From positions 124,001-188,000 of the forward strand of contig NZ_AAQJ02000001.1 of NCBI RefSeq assembly GCF_000168295.1: DNA of 64,000 bases. Direction: 5' to 3'. A model generated the notes under the pieces. The model saw only the letters and a list, made by a program, of their open reading frames with translations, made no database searches and had not been told where the DNA came from. A program made the translations under genes and the position numbers. Shown in pieces: positions 45,219 through 54,665 of the stretch; positions within the stretch are counted from its first letter, which is position 1; each line of letters begins with the position of its first letter. The stretch is from Rickettsiella grylli. GTDB taxonomy: Bacteria > Pseudomonadota > Gammaproteobacteria > Diplorickettsiales > Diplorickettsiaceae.

Positions 45219-46814
45219 ATGGATACCGACGTCTTGATTATTGGAGCAGGGCCTAGTGGTCTGATGATGGCTTGTCAGTTGTTACGGTTTGGTATTCAGT
45301 TCAGAATTATAGATAAACAAAGCGATCGAGTACACGAATCGCGTGCTTTCGCCATCCAAGCCAAATCAATGGAAATATTTCAAAATTTGGGTTTTGTTGA
45401 TGAATTTCTTAAATGTGCACGTTCTACGATAGATGTTGTCTTTTTTATTAACGGTAAAAAGCAAATCGACGTCCATTTCGATCAATTTAAACATCAGGAT
45501 ACTCCATTTCCTTCCGTTTATTTTCTTCCGCAATCGGAAACAGAACGTATTTTTATTGAATTTTTAGAACAACACGGGGTAACCATCGAGCGTCAAAAAG
45601 AGTTAGTGACATTGACTCAAACGCATCAAAGGGTTTGTGCGACGATCAAAAACAATGTCACAGGAAGTAGAGAGAAAATTGTTTGCGCGTATAGTATCGG
45701 GTGTGATGGAGCGCAGAGTGATGTGCGTCAGAGTTTAAATTTTTCGTTTGAAGGGAATACCTATGCTCAATCCTTTTATTTAGTAGATGCTACGATTGAA
45801 TGGTCTTATCCACGAAATAAATTTATTTTTTTTCTAGAGAAAAAAGGAATAGTAGTACACATTCCACTAACAAAAAGAATAAGTCGAATGATGCTTGCAA
45901 AACGTTCGACATCGTGCAACGAAGCTAAACCAGAAAGGCCGAGCGTGCATGCGCTGGAAAAATGGGCGCGTACGTTAATCCAAGCACCGGTTAAATTTCT
46001 GAATCCCATGTGGATATCCCATTTTCGGTTGCATCATCGTGGTGTTAGCCGATATTATCAAAACAGAGTTTTTCTGGTAGGGGATGCTGCGCATATCCAT
46101 AGTCCCGTCGGTGGTCAAGGAATGAATACAGGTTTACAAGACGCGACTAATTTAGCATGGAAGCTCGCTTTCGTAGTAAAGAAAAATACAGACATTAAAC
46201 TGTTAGCCACCTACGAGACAGAACGACATCCTATTGGAAAAATTTTATTAAAAACAACGGATCGATTTTTTTCTTTTCTCACAGCCAAAGGTTTTATCGT
46301 CCGTCAGCTTCAAAATGGGTTATTACCTTTTGTTATTCGATTTCTTTTTTCAAAAAAAAATTTAGAGAAACGTGTATTTCGGTTTATATCGCAGCTCAAT
46401 ATTCATTATTCTCAAAATGAGTTCACTATTGAGATCAACGAGGCAGAATATCCATCGTTTAAATCAGGTCCTTCCCCAGGGTATCGGGCGCCGAATGCGC
46501 CAGTGAATACGACCTCTTTATTTTTATTGCTCAGGCATAAACCATTTAATGTGCTTTTTTTTTATACCCAAAAAAAATCCGAAATGTGTTTGAAAAAAAT
46601 AAATTTTGTTGTAAAAGATTATGAAGATTTAGTCGGTGTCCATGCGTTTCGTTTATCTTCTGCGAATAAACTACTTTTTAAACGTTATGGTGTGGTTTCT
46701 TCTGCTATCTATGTCATAAGACCGGACGGTTATGTAGGATTTCGAGTGAACTCCGATCATTATTTACAGGTAGAACATTATCTAAGTCGTTTTCTTAATA
46801 AAAATTTAATTTAG
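45219..46814 (+). CDS. FAD-dependent aromatic monooxygenase family protein
   Basis: A 531-residue class A flavoprotein. It shows the FAD-binding GxGxxG motif (LIIGAGPSGLMMA at residues 6-18), the DG motif (GCDGAQSDVR, about 165) and the GD motif with its following loop (VGDAAHIHSPVGGQGMNTG, about 287-305). It is similar to pentachlorophenol/phenol hydroxylases (PheA/MhpA type) with a C-terminal thioredoxin-like extension. The substrate is unknown: aromatic compounds, polyketides or host metabolites are possible. The glycosidase-like gene follows after 14 bases. Confidence 0.83.
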   Translation: MDTDVLIIGAGPSGLMMACQLLRFGIQFRIIDKQSDRVHESRAFAIQAKSMEIFQNLGFVDEFLKCARSTIDVVFFINGKKQIDVHFDQFKHQDTPFPSVYFLPQSETERIFIEFLEQHGVTIERQKELVTLTQTHQRVCATIKNNVTGSREKIVCAYSIGCDGAQSDVRQSLNFSFEGNTYAQSFYLVDATIEWSYPRNKFIFFLEKKGIVVHIPLTKRISRMMLAKRSTSCNEAKPERPSVHALEKWARTLIQAPVKFLNPMWISHFRLHHRGVSRYYQNRVFLVGDAAHIHSPVGGQGMNTGLQDATNLAWKLAFVVKKNTDIKLLATYETERHPIGKILLKTTDRFFSFLTAKGFIVRQLQNGLLPFVIRFLFSKKNLEKRVFRFISQLNIHYSQNEFTIEINEAEYPSFKSGPSPGYRAPNAPVNTTSLFLLLRHKPFNVLFFYTQKKSEMCLKKINFVVKDYEDLVGVHAFRLSSANKLLFKRYGVVSSAIYVIRPDGYVGFRVNSDHYLQVEHYLSRFLNKNLI

Positions 46815-46828
46815 CGTGGTATTTTTAA

Positions 46829-48748
46829 ATGTCATTTAAAAAATTTTTGCCTATTTTTTTAGTGATGGTATTGCATATTGCAATAGTATCGGCTAAAGAA
46901 AATCTGACATTGAAAGCAAAAAGAGGTGAATTTACGATTGATCCGGAAACGTTAAGTATTTTATATCGCTCTGACACGTCATCAATCCTTAATCTAACCA
47001 CTAAAGCGATTGTATTCGATAAGGTCAGCGATCTTAAAATCGATAATAAGAGCGCACAATGGTATTACCCTCATCTTAAAATAGAAGTTAACGTTCGTGT
47101 TGACGAACACGGTTTAAAATTTTCCTTTAAAACGAATAAAGAGCAAATTTTTCAATGGCCGATGGCCGGTTTAACCCCCTCTGCAAAAGCATTAATTCTT
47201 CCGGATGGAGAAGGATTATATATTCCTAATAATGATTCTTTTTGGCGAAAAGAATTTAAAAAATTTCCAAGCTTGTCCTTAAGTATTCCGTTTTGGGCAA
47301 TAGAATATGCAAATGGAAATTATGTCAGTTATATTTGGGATGATTCCGATGTGGATACGGATGTGCAAGTGCACGAAAAACAAGCGAAACTTTATGTGAT
47401 GAATGAGCATCAATTTTTAAAACGATCGCAATTTCCAGAATATACGGTATTCATTCATTTAGCAGGCGATTCACCCATAAGCCCTGCGATTGATTATCGC
47501 AACTTACTGATCAATCAAAATAAATTTGTTTCTCTTAAACAAAAAATACTCGAAAATGCGAATGTCAATAAACTATTGGGCGCTTTTCATATTTGGGTAT
47601 GGGGGGATGGTAAAGCGTTAAGTATGTTAGATCAACTTGAGCAATGTGGTATTAAGCATGCCTTAATTAATTATGAGAGAAGTCCGAGTTCTGTCAAGAT
47701 GCCTTTTAATATTGAAAAGAACTATATTAATAGTGCTGAAAGTCGAGGTTATTTAATAGGGCCTTCTGTTCGTTTTGATAGCGCACAAGATTCAAAAAAT
47801 TCATTGAGTATAAGTTCAGTTTTGCTTAATCATTTACGTCCAGAAGCGTGTATTCGAAATTTTAATGGAACCATTCTCACCGGATTCGAAAATCAGGGTT
47901 GTTATTTAAGCTCTGAAGCACTTCGGTTAAGAGAGCCAAGAGAAAAAAACATTGAAAAACAAATCGATAACGTGTTGGAGAAAGGGGGCAATGCAATTTA
48001 TTTAAGTAGTGATGCAGCTTATCCGCTGTATAATGATTATTCACGACATCATCCCATGACGCGCGACCAAGATTTAAATAATCGGTTAGAGCGGATGCGG
48101 TTTATTTGTAGTGATGAAAAAGTAGTATTAGGTTCTGAAACCGGATTATCCTGGGCAAATTCAATAATCGCTTACAATAATGGCGCGTTTTTAACATTTC
48201 CAGAAATTTTTTGGTTTGTTTCTCAGGATAAAAAGCATTTTGGAGCGTGGCGCTCCCAGGATAATACGCCCACGATTTTATTTCAAATTTATAATGCTTC
48301 TTCGGAATTTCTTCGTGCAGTATACAATCCACGCTACCGATTACCACTCTATGAGGCCGTATTCCATGACGCAGTGATTAGCACCGATCGGTTGGAGTTG
48401 AATGAATTAAAAATTCCTGCGGCGCGAAAAGTTAAAATGTTGCTACAAAGTCTTTATAATGTTCCGCCTATTTGGGCGCTGAATCAAGAAACGTTACAAA
48501 AAAATAAAAAATATTTTATGGATTATTATAATTTTTTTTCTCCGCTTCATCAAATGGCAGGTATCGAACCATTGACCCTGTTTGAATGGCTCACAGAAGA
48601 TCATTTAGTTCAACAAACCCAGTTTGGAAATCGATTAACATTAACAGCCAATTTTTCGGATAGAATTTATGAAAATATAGAACCTTATTGTATCCGATCC
48701 GAATGGAAAGAAGATGGTAGCGGTTCCCTCTTTTGTCTAAAAAATTAG
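46829..48748 (+). CDS. Secreted glycoside hydrolase-like protein
   Basis: A 639-residue protein with a signal peptide (residues 1-22, basic start MSFKKF, hydrophobic core, cleavage near VSA/KE). An N-terminal beta-rich part (about 25-215) is followed by a probable TIM-barrel-like part, with LLGAFHIWVWGDG at about 250, and repeated acidic residues near GSETGLSWANSI (about 432). The look is that of exported glycoside hydrolases of the DUF5696/GH101-like kind. I cannot place the exact family or catalytic pair. It may act in the periplasm or outside. Confidence 0.55.
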   Translation: MSFKKFLPIFLVMVLHIAIVSAKENLTLKAKRGEFTIDPETLSILYRSDTSSILNLTTKAIVFDKVSDLKIDNKSAQWYYPHLKIEVNVRVDEHGLKFSFKTNKEQIFQWPMAGLTPSAKALILPDGEGLYIPNNDSFWRKEFKKFPSLSLSIPFWAIEYANGNYVSYIWDDSDVDTDVQVHEKQAKLYVMNEHQFLKRSQFPEYTVFIHLAGDSPISPAIDYRNLLINQNKFVSLKQKILENANVNKLLGAFHIWVWGDGKALSMLDQLEQCGIKHALINYERSPSSVKMPFNIEKNYINSAESRGYLIGPSVRFDSAQDSKNSLSISSVLLNHLRPEACIRNFNGTILTGFENQGCYLSSEALRLREPREKNIEKQIDNVLEKGGNAIYLSSDAAYPLYNDYSRHHPMTRDQDLNNRLERMRFICSDEKVVLGSETGLSWANSIIAYNNGAFLTFPEIFWFVSQDKKHFGAWRSQDNTPTILFQIYNASSEFLRAVYNPRYRLPLYEAVFHDAVISTDRLELNELKIPAARKVKMLLQSLYNVPPIWALNQETLQKNKKYFMDYYNFFSPLHQMAGIEPLTLFEWLTEDHLVQQTQFGNRLTLTANFSDRIYENIEPYCIRSEWKEDGSGSLFCLKN

Positions 48749-48825
48749 TTTTTGAGCTAGATTTTTTTGAGTATCTCATTTACTCTACGTTATTTTAAGT
48801 TTACTCAAAGAACAAAAAATACTAA

Positions 48826-51006
48826 ATGGACAACCATAGTAGATTTAGTTTAATTTATGAGGTTATTAAAAAAATTCCTGATTTCATGCGGAAAAAGGTT
48901 GTCGTTGAGCAGTTAAATGATACCACCGTTTTCCCATGGTTTATTATTTTCTCTAAGAATTTTTTCAATGACTATAAAAAATGTAAAAGTAATGATTGGA
49001 ATTATTTAATTTCTCTTCATGACTTTAATCATGCGGGCAACGTTATAAAATTTTACGATGAAAATTTAGCCTGTAAACGATTTTATTTAATAAAAAAATA
49101 TAACGAACGCCTATTCATGTTCTCCAAGAATAAAACGAATCCATGGGTTGTTGACGATAGAAAAAATAGCAGACTTATTCTCCATAAGAAAATATATCTG
49201 GACCTCGAAAAAAAATTAAATGCTATCATTATCAAAGAATTAGAAAAAAAATGTGTCATTAAAAAATTAACGAAAAAATCTATTCGCGTAGAAAAAAAAA
49301 GACTGGCCCAATTAGTGACAACCTTATTAAAACAAGAAGGGATTGATAAATGGAATGCAGAAGCGATAGCCCATTTAGATTGGAATACATTTTATAACCA
49401 ATTTATAACATTGAACGCGCTTGATCTCAATGATACGACTACGCAAAAGAAAATAAAAAAATATCTCAAGGATAATTCTAAAGAAATACCCGATTTTTTT
49501 TTACAGGAAGATTTAGTTGGAATGTATCCTGCAATTTCTATTTGGGAAAGAATCAACCAATTTGTAATTAAAAGTAAAATAACAAAATTTTTTTGTTTAC
49601 TATGGACGGGTTTTATTAGCCATGCTAGCCTATTAAATTGGGTGAGCCTCTTATTTGTATTTTTTTCTTTATCCGTTTATACCTACCCTATTATTTTTTT
49701 AATGTTAGGTATATCCTTAATCGGTTATTTGGGTATTCATTTTGTTTTTTTGATTAAAAAAAATACAATAATTCCCTTCCAAATCAACCGAGAGGAAGCG
49801 GATGAAGTGCGCGAAATTATAAAAAAAGAGATACTGAATGAAGAAAAAAACAAATATGAATTTAAATTAATTCACGAAATAGTTTTTGATTTATCCAGGA
49901 AAAAATTAAATCTTAATGCGTTTTTAAAGTCTATTTTAGCGATTCAAAAAAATTTTGATCCCATTTATTGCCCGTCCTTTAGCATAGAACAGTCTACACT
50001 TTTTCGATACTTATTCGAAGTATATCCGAAAACACAGTTTGTGGCTTCGTTAACCATTAATCTGTCCGGCGTGGTGCTTTATACCTATTTGCTGACGTGG
50101 GCGATTCATAGCTGCTTCACTGTTTTAGGCGCTGCTCATTTAGCCCTTATTTTTTCTTCTCCGATTGCAATGGGTCTTTTGATTTTAATTTTTTCAAGTA
50201 TTTTTTTGATGAATCATTTTTTTGAATTCTTATCGCGAGAAGCATTTTATCAGCGAACTATCTTAACTCGAATGAATGAAAAATGTGAATATCACTATAA
50301 GGATAAATATGGAAAAGAACGAGTTATTCAATTAGAAAAATGGAAAAAATTTGAATATTTGAAAGATAATATTAGTTTTTTAGAATCAGAATTTAAAAAT
50401 TTTTTTAAACAAAACAAATTAATTTGTGCGCATGATAAATTTTATGATCTATTTGATACATATTTGAAAAAAAATATTTTTAAGGGAGGTGATCCCGATA
50501 AAATACCTGCCGAATCCTCCACAACGATGCGTATCAAAAAAATAGTGAATCGTTTTTTCGCTCTTTCTGGCGGTAGTTTTTATGGTTATAGTCTGAGTCA
50601 GCAAATCATTACTCAAAATAAGTGGGGACTCCATTTCTTCATTCAATCCTGTACCTTCCCTTTCAAGCTCATTTTTTTACCATTAATGATTTTAAATGGT
50701 TTTGCTAATCTTATTACATACCATCTTCATCATAGACAGTGTAATCGGTTTGAAATGGCTAAAAATTTAGATAATAAATTAGAAATTTTAGAACAAACGA
50801 ATAAAAAACTTTTATATTTAGCAACGCTTTTAAGTCTTGAAATTAAACGGTTGAGCACGCCCATAATGAAGCCGGCCCCATTAGAAAAACGATCAACGAC
50901 ACGTTTACTTAAAGAAATAGATTATTTTCCGTTTTTTAGTAAAAAATTAAAAACTAAAACAATATCTGAAATAAAATCACCTCACATAGATGTAAAGGTG
51001 GCTTGA
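48826..51006 (+). CDS. Large membrane protein of unknown function
   Basis: A 726-residue protein. The first 250 residues are soluble and charged. Hydrophobic helices follow at about 264-315 (CLLWTGFISHASLLNW... to GIHFVFLI) and 405-470, then a long lysine-rich soluble stretch, another hydrophobic patch near 600-625, and a charged tail. No known motif is seen. Size, charge pattern and membrane helices in the middle are like membrane-targeted effectors of Legionella relatives, but no secretion signal can be proven. It is 77 bases after the glycosidase-like gene. Confidence 0.6.
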   Translation: MDNHSRFSLIYEVIKKIPDFMRKKVVVEQLNDTTVFPWFIIFSKNFFNDYKKCKSNDWNYLISLHDFNHAGNVIKFYDENLACKRFYLIKKYNERLFMFSKNKTNPWVVDDRKNSRLILHKKIYLDLEKKLNAIIIKELEKKCVIKKLTKKSIRVEKKRLAQLVTTLLKQEGIDKWNAEAIAHLDWNTFYNQFITLNALDLNDTTTQKKIKKYLKDNSKEIPDFFLQEDLVGMYPAISIWERINQFVIKSKITKFFCLLWTGFISHASLLNWVSLLFVFFSLSVYTYPIIFLMLGISLIGYLGIHFVFLIKKNTIIPFQINREEADEVREIIKKEILNEEKNKYEFKLIHEIVFDLSRKKLNLNAFLKSILAIQKNFDPIYCPSFSIEQSTLFRYLFEVYPKTQFVASLTINLSGVVLYTYLLTWAIHSCFTVLGAAHLALIFSSPIAMGLLILIFSSIFLMNHFFEFLSREAFYQRTILTRMNEKCEYHYKDKYGKERVIQLEKWKKFEYLKDNISFLESEFKNFFKQNKLICAHDKFYDLFDTYLKKNIFKGGDPDKIPAESSTTMRIKKIVNRFFALSGGSFYGYSLSQQIITQNKWGLHFFIQSCTFPFKLIFLPLMILNGFANLITYHLHHRQCNRFEMAKNLDNKLEILEQTNKKLLYLATLLSLEIKRLSTPIMKPAPLEKRSTTRLLKEIDYFPFFSKKLKTKTISEIKSPHIDVKVA

Positions 51007-51098
51007 CTGAAATCATTATTGAGTTTGGCAAATAGCCTCGTTTCGTCTATTTTGTTATTTGTTTTTTATTCATTGTTAATATGTTGAAGGAAGTTATT

Positions 51099-52298
51099 TT
51101 GGAAATTTATTTAGTCGGTGGTGCAGTACGTGATCAATTATTAGGCTTCCCCATAAAAGAACGTGACTATGTTGTGGTGGGTGCAAGTCCAGCTGAAATG
51201 CTCAAACAAGGATTTCGTTTGATTGGTAAAGATTTTCCGGTATTTCTTCATCCTCAAACGCACGAAGAATATGCTTTAGCACGCACAGAGCGAAAAATTG
51301 GACCAGGCTATAAAGGTTTTTCTTGCTATGCCGCACCGGATGTTACTTTAGAAGAAGATTTGAAACGACGAGATTTGACGATTAATGCGCTGGCACAAAC
51401 AAACAACGGTGAAATTATTGATCCTTTTCAGGGACAAAAAGACATTGAAAATAAATTATTGCGCCATGTTTCACCTGCTTTTAGTGAAGATCCCGTCCGT
51501 ATTTTACGTGTCGCTCGTTTTATGGCGCGATTTTCCTCCTTCGGTTTTCGTGTCGCGAAAGAAACGATGGCGCTTATGAAAATGATGGTTTCTATGGGAG
51601 AAGTACACGCTTTAGTGCCTGAACGTGTTTGGCAAGAATTTTCTATTGCGCTTACTGAGCCTTCACCTCAGGCGTTCATTAAAACATTAGAGGATTGTGG
51701 TGCGTTAGCGGTTTTATTTCCTGAGTTATACGAATTACACACACACGACGCATCTATAAAGGTTCACAGTCAGCAATTATCACCCCCTCATTATTTATCG
51801 GTTTTAGAAAAAGCAGTTCTATTGACTTCTGATCCAGAAGTACGTTTTGCCGCATTATTATGTGATTTAGGGAAGGGTGTAGCAAACGAAGAAACCCAAA
51901 AAGGGGTTCAAAAAATACGAAGCTTATGCCAACGTTATCGTATTCCTCATGCGTATGCTTCCTTGGCGATGATGGCTGCTGCCTATCATTTGCTTTGTCA
52001 CCGTGCGTTAGCGTTGGAGGCATCCTCACTGTATCATTTACTCGAGAAAACGAATGCATTGAAGCAATCATCCTGTTTAGATCAGTTTTTATTAGTGTGT
52101 GAGGCAGACTTTCGAGCGTATTCGGGATTAGATCACCGTGTTTATTTACAACGAGAGAGAGTATTAGCGGCAGTTGAAATCGTTAAAAAAATATCCGCCA
52201 GCGAGTTAAAAAAATCAGGATTAATGGGCGCAGCATTAGGAAAAAAATTACGTGAACATCGTATTCAAGCGTTATCAGATTTTTTGCAAACAGTATAA
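51099..52298 (+). CDS. cca: CCA-adding tRNA nucleotidyltransferase
   Basis: A class II nucleotidyltransferase that adds or repairs the tRNA 3' CCA end. Visible are the GG motif IYLVGGAVRDQLLG at the N-terminus, the RDYVVVG strand with metal-binding acidic residues, the RRDLTINALA motif (about residue 95) and the EDPVRILRVARFMARF helix. I chose the TTG at 51099 because an AAGGAAG site precedes it and the protein then begins at the conserved segment; an ATG at 51081 would add six residues. The length is about 399. Confidence 0.93.
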   Translation: MEIYLVGGAVRDQLLGFPIKERDYVVVGASPAEMLKQGFRLIGKDFPVFLHPQTHEEYALARTERKIGPGYKGFSCYAAPDVTLEEDLKRRDLTINALAQTNNGEIIDPFQGQKDIENKLLRHVSPAFSEDPVRILRVARFMARFSSFGFRVAKETMALMKMMVSMGEVHALVPERVWQEFSIALTEPSPQAFIKTLEDCGALAVLFPELYELHTHDASIKVHSQQLSPPHYLSVLEKAVLLTSDPEVRFAALLCDLGKGVANEETQKGVQKIRSLCQRYRIPHAYASLAMMAAAYHLLCHRALALEASSLYHLLEKTNALKQSSCLDQFLLVCEADFRAYSGLDHRVYLQRERVLAAVEIVKKISASELKKSGLMGAALGKKLREHRIQALSDFLQTV

Positions 52299-52355
52299 AT
52301 CTTCTGTTACAAGAAAATAGTCGCTCTTCTTTGATTGGCTAGACTAAAGTAGTCA

Positions 52356-52384
52356 TTGCAACCGCTAGCAGACTCTCTTAGAAT
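52356..52384 (+). promoter_or_regulatory. Putative sigma-70 promoter of the leucine dehydrogenase/BCKDH operon
   Basis: TTGCAA (52356-52361), a 17-base spacer and TAGAAT (52379-52384) match a sigma-70 promoter. They lie about 100 bases before the first gene of the operon. Confidence 0.45.
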
Positions 52385-52482
52385 GTGGAACGTCCGCGCA
52401 TAAGCATTTTTTATGGGACCTGGTCTAATAAATTAACGATTACCAAGGACTCGATTGCTATTTAAGGATTCTGCGTTTATTT

Positions 52483-53526
52483 ATGTTAAGTGATGCGTTA
52501 TTAAGCTATGCAAAAAAACTTGGCTTTGGCGAGCTTTTTTTTAAAATTGATGAGATTCATCAACTGTGTGCCATCGTAGCAATACATAGTACGCGTTTAG
52601 GTCCCGCTTTAGGTGGCTGCCGTTTTATTGAATATACTTCTATTAATCTTGCTATCTGTGATGCGTTACGTTTAGCGCAGGGAATGAGTTATAAAGCAGC
52701 ATTAGCCAATTTACCGTTGGGAGGTGGTAAAACGGTATTAATGCGGCCCCAATCCATTTCTGATCGCACCGCTTATTTTCGCTCATTGGGTCGTTTTGTG
52801 AATGAGTTAAAGGGACGTTACATTATCGCGATGGATAGTGGTGTTGTAATTGAAGATATGGATAGCATTGCGCTTGAAACGCCCTATGTGGTCACGACAT
52901 CTAAGCATAAAGGCAATCCTGCACCGTATACTGCCTTAAGCGTACTGTATGGCATCGAAGCAGCGGTTAAGTTTAAACTTCACCGTGATAATTTAGAAGG
53001 TATCCATATTGCTATCCAAGGCGTTGGGCATGTGGGGTTTGCTTTAGCGAACGCATTACAAAAAAAAGGGGCGCGTTTAACCATTTGTGATAACAATACG
53101 TCATTAATAGAACGTTACGCAAAAGATTTACGGGCTACACTTGTGGATCCTAACGATATTTATGCGGTTCACTGCGATGTTTTTTCTCCTTGTGCTTTAG
53201 GGGGTATTTTAAATGACGAAGTGATTGCCAAACTCAATACAGCCATTGTCGCGGGTGCGGCTAATAATCAATTAGCTGAGCCTCGTCATGCAGATTTATT
53301 ACATAAAAAAAATATTTTATACGCGCCTGATTATGTGATTAATTCAGGCGGATTAATTTACGCTTATGCGGAATATCAAAATCGTTTGAATCGGGAACAT
53401 GTCGCGCAACAGATACGAACTATTTATAGTACGCTTTTGGGGATATTTAAATGTGCCGATGAGGAAAATAAATTACCGAGCGAGGTTGCCGACCGTTTGG
53501 CTGAAGCAAGATTAAATCAACTGTAA
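52483..53526 (+). CDS. Leucine/branched-chain amino acid dehydrogenase
   Basis: A 347-residue Glu/Leu/Phe/Val dehydrogenase-family protein that oxidatively deaminates branched-chain amino acids with NAD. The substrate lysine is in GMSYKAALANLPLGGGKTVL (residues 69-88), and the Rossmann motif is GVGHVGFALA near 180. Its size is that of Leu/Phe/Val dehydrogenases (about 350), not glutamate dehydrogenase (about 450). It stands directly before E1alpha, E1beta and E2 genes. Its keto-acid product could be the substrate of that complex. Confidence 0.88.
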   Translation: MLSDALLSYAKKLGFGELFFKIDEIHQLCAIVAIHSTRLGPALGGCRFIEYTSINLAICDALRLAQGMSYKAALANLPLGGGKTVLMRPQSISDRTAYFRSLGRFVNELKGRYIIAMDSGVVIEDMDSIALETPYVVTTSKHKGNPAPYTALSVLYGIEAAVKFKLHRDNLEGIHIAIQGVGHVGFALANALQKKGARLTICDNNTSLIERYAKDLRATLVDPNDIYAVHCDVFSPCALGGILNDEVIAKLNTAIVAGAANNQLAEPRHADLLHKKNILYAPDYVINSGGLIYAYAEYQNRLNREHVAQQIRTIYSTLLGIFKCADEENKLPSEVADRLAEARLNQL

Positions 53527-53570
53527 AAGTAAATGAGGTTAAGGATGACATTTACTAAAAGAGGTCCACT

Positions 53571-54665
53571 ATGAACGAGATTGCGAAGTTTGCTATTCAG
53601 TATACTGGTTTTCTGGATCCTGAAGGCAACGTTCAGCAAAATTTACCTGAGTTTACACATCACGTTCATGAATTGTTAACATTATATCAACAAATGTTAC
53701 TGATTCGTCTTTTTGATGAGAAGGCGATTGCTTTACAAAGAACAGGGAGACTAAACACGTATGCGTCGATACTCGGACAAGAAGCTATTTCTGTTGGAAT
53801 AGGGGCGAGTATGCATAAAGAAGACGTTTTATGCCCTTTCTATCGGGATTATGGTGCGCAATTGATGCGCGGTGTAAAAATGAGTGAAATTCTTAGTTTT
53901 TGGAAAGGAAATGAATGGGCGAATCATTTTAGTGAATGTTATTTCGATTTCCCTATCTGCGTTCCGATAGCAACCCAATTATTACACGCCGCAGGCGTCG
54001 CGACTGCTTTTAAACTACGCAAACAAAAAAGAGTGGTGGTCACAACCTGTGGTGATGGGGCGACTTCTGAAGGCGATTTTTATGAAGCATTAAATATTGC
54101 CGGTGTTTGGAAGTTGCCGCTCGTCATTGTGATTAATAATAATCAATGGGCTATTTCTATGCCACGAAAAAAACAATCTCATGCACAAACGTTAGCACAA
54201 AAAGCGATTGCTGCAGGAATACAGGGTGAACAGATTGATGGAAACGATTTAATTGCCGTGAAATGGGTGATGGATAGAGCGTTGGCCAAAGCACGTGAAG
54301 GACAGGGCCCGAGTCTTATTGAAGCCTTAAGTTATCGACTCAGTGATCACACCACAGCGGATGATTCCAGCCGTTATCGTCGCGAAGAAGAATTGCACGA
54401 CGCGTGGCAAAAAGAACCTTTAAAACGTTTGAAAAATTATTTAATGAATCAAAAAATGTGGTCTGACGCGGCTGAAGAAAAATTTAAAAAAGAATGCAAA
54501 GAACACATTGAAAATGCTGTAACGGACTATCTTTCTTTACCAAAACCTGCGGTGACGGATATGTTTGATTATCATTACGCTCAATTATCTCAGGATTTAA
54601 TCGAACAACGCGTTGAAGCGGAAGCACTATTAATGCTGTTAAACAAGGATCGCGTCAATGTCTGA
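53571..54665 (+). CDS. 2-oxo acid dehydrogenase E1 alpha subunit
   Basis: A 364-residue thiamine-diphosphate enzyme subunit. The ThDP/Mg motif is GDGATSEGDFYEALN (about 161-175) with closing NNNQWAIS (about 188-195), and the phospho-loop-like SYRLSDHTTADDSSRYR is at about 258-274. It resembles PdhA/BkdA-type alpha subunits of alpha2beta2 E1 (Gram-positive/mitochondrial type), unlike the single-chain AceE. Pyruvate or branched-chain keto acids are candidate substrates; the neighbouring leucine dehydrogenase argues for the latter. The stop overlaps the E1 beta start by eight bases. Confidence 0.92.
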   Translation: MNEIAKFAIQYTGFLDPEGNVQQNLPEFTHHVHELLTLYQQMLLIRLFDEKAIALQRTGRLNTYASILGQEAISVGIGASMHKEDVLCPFYRDYGAQLMRGVKMSEILSFWKGNEWANHFSECYFDFPICVPIATQLLHAAGVATAFKLRKQKRVVVTTCGDGATSEGDFYEALNIAGVWKLPLVIVINNNQWAISMPRKKQSHAQTLAQKAIAAGIQGEQIDGNDLIAVKWVMDRALAKAREGQGPSLIEALSYRLSDHTTADDSSRYRREEELHDAWQKEPLKRLKNYLMNQKMWSDAAEEKFKKECKEHIENAVTDYLSLPKPAVTDMFDYHYAQLSQDLIEQRVEAEALLMLLNKDRVNV

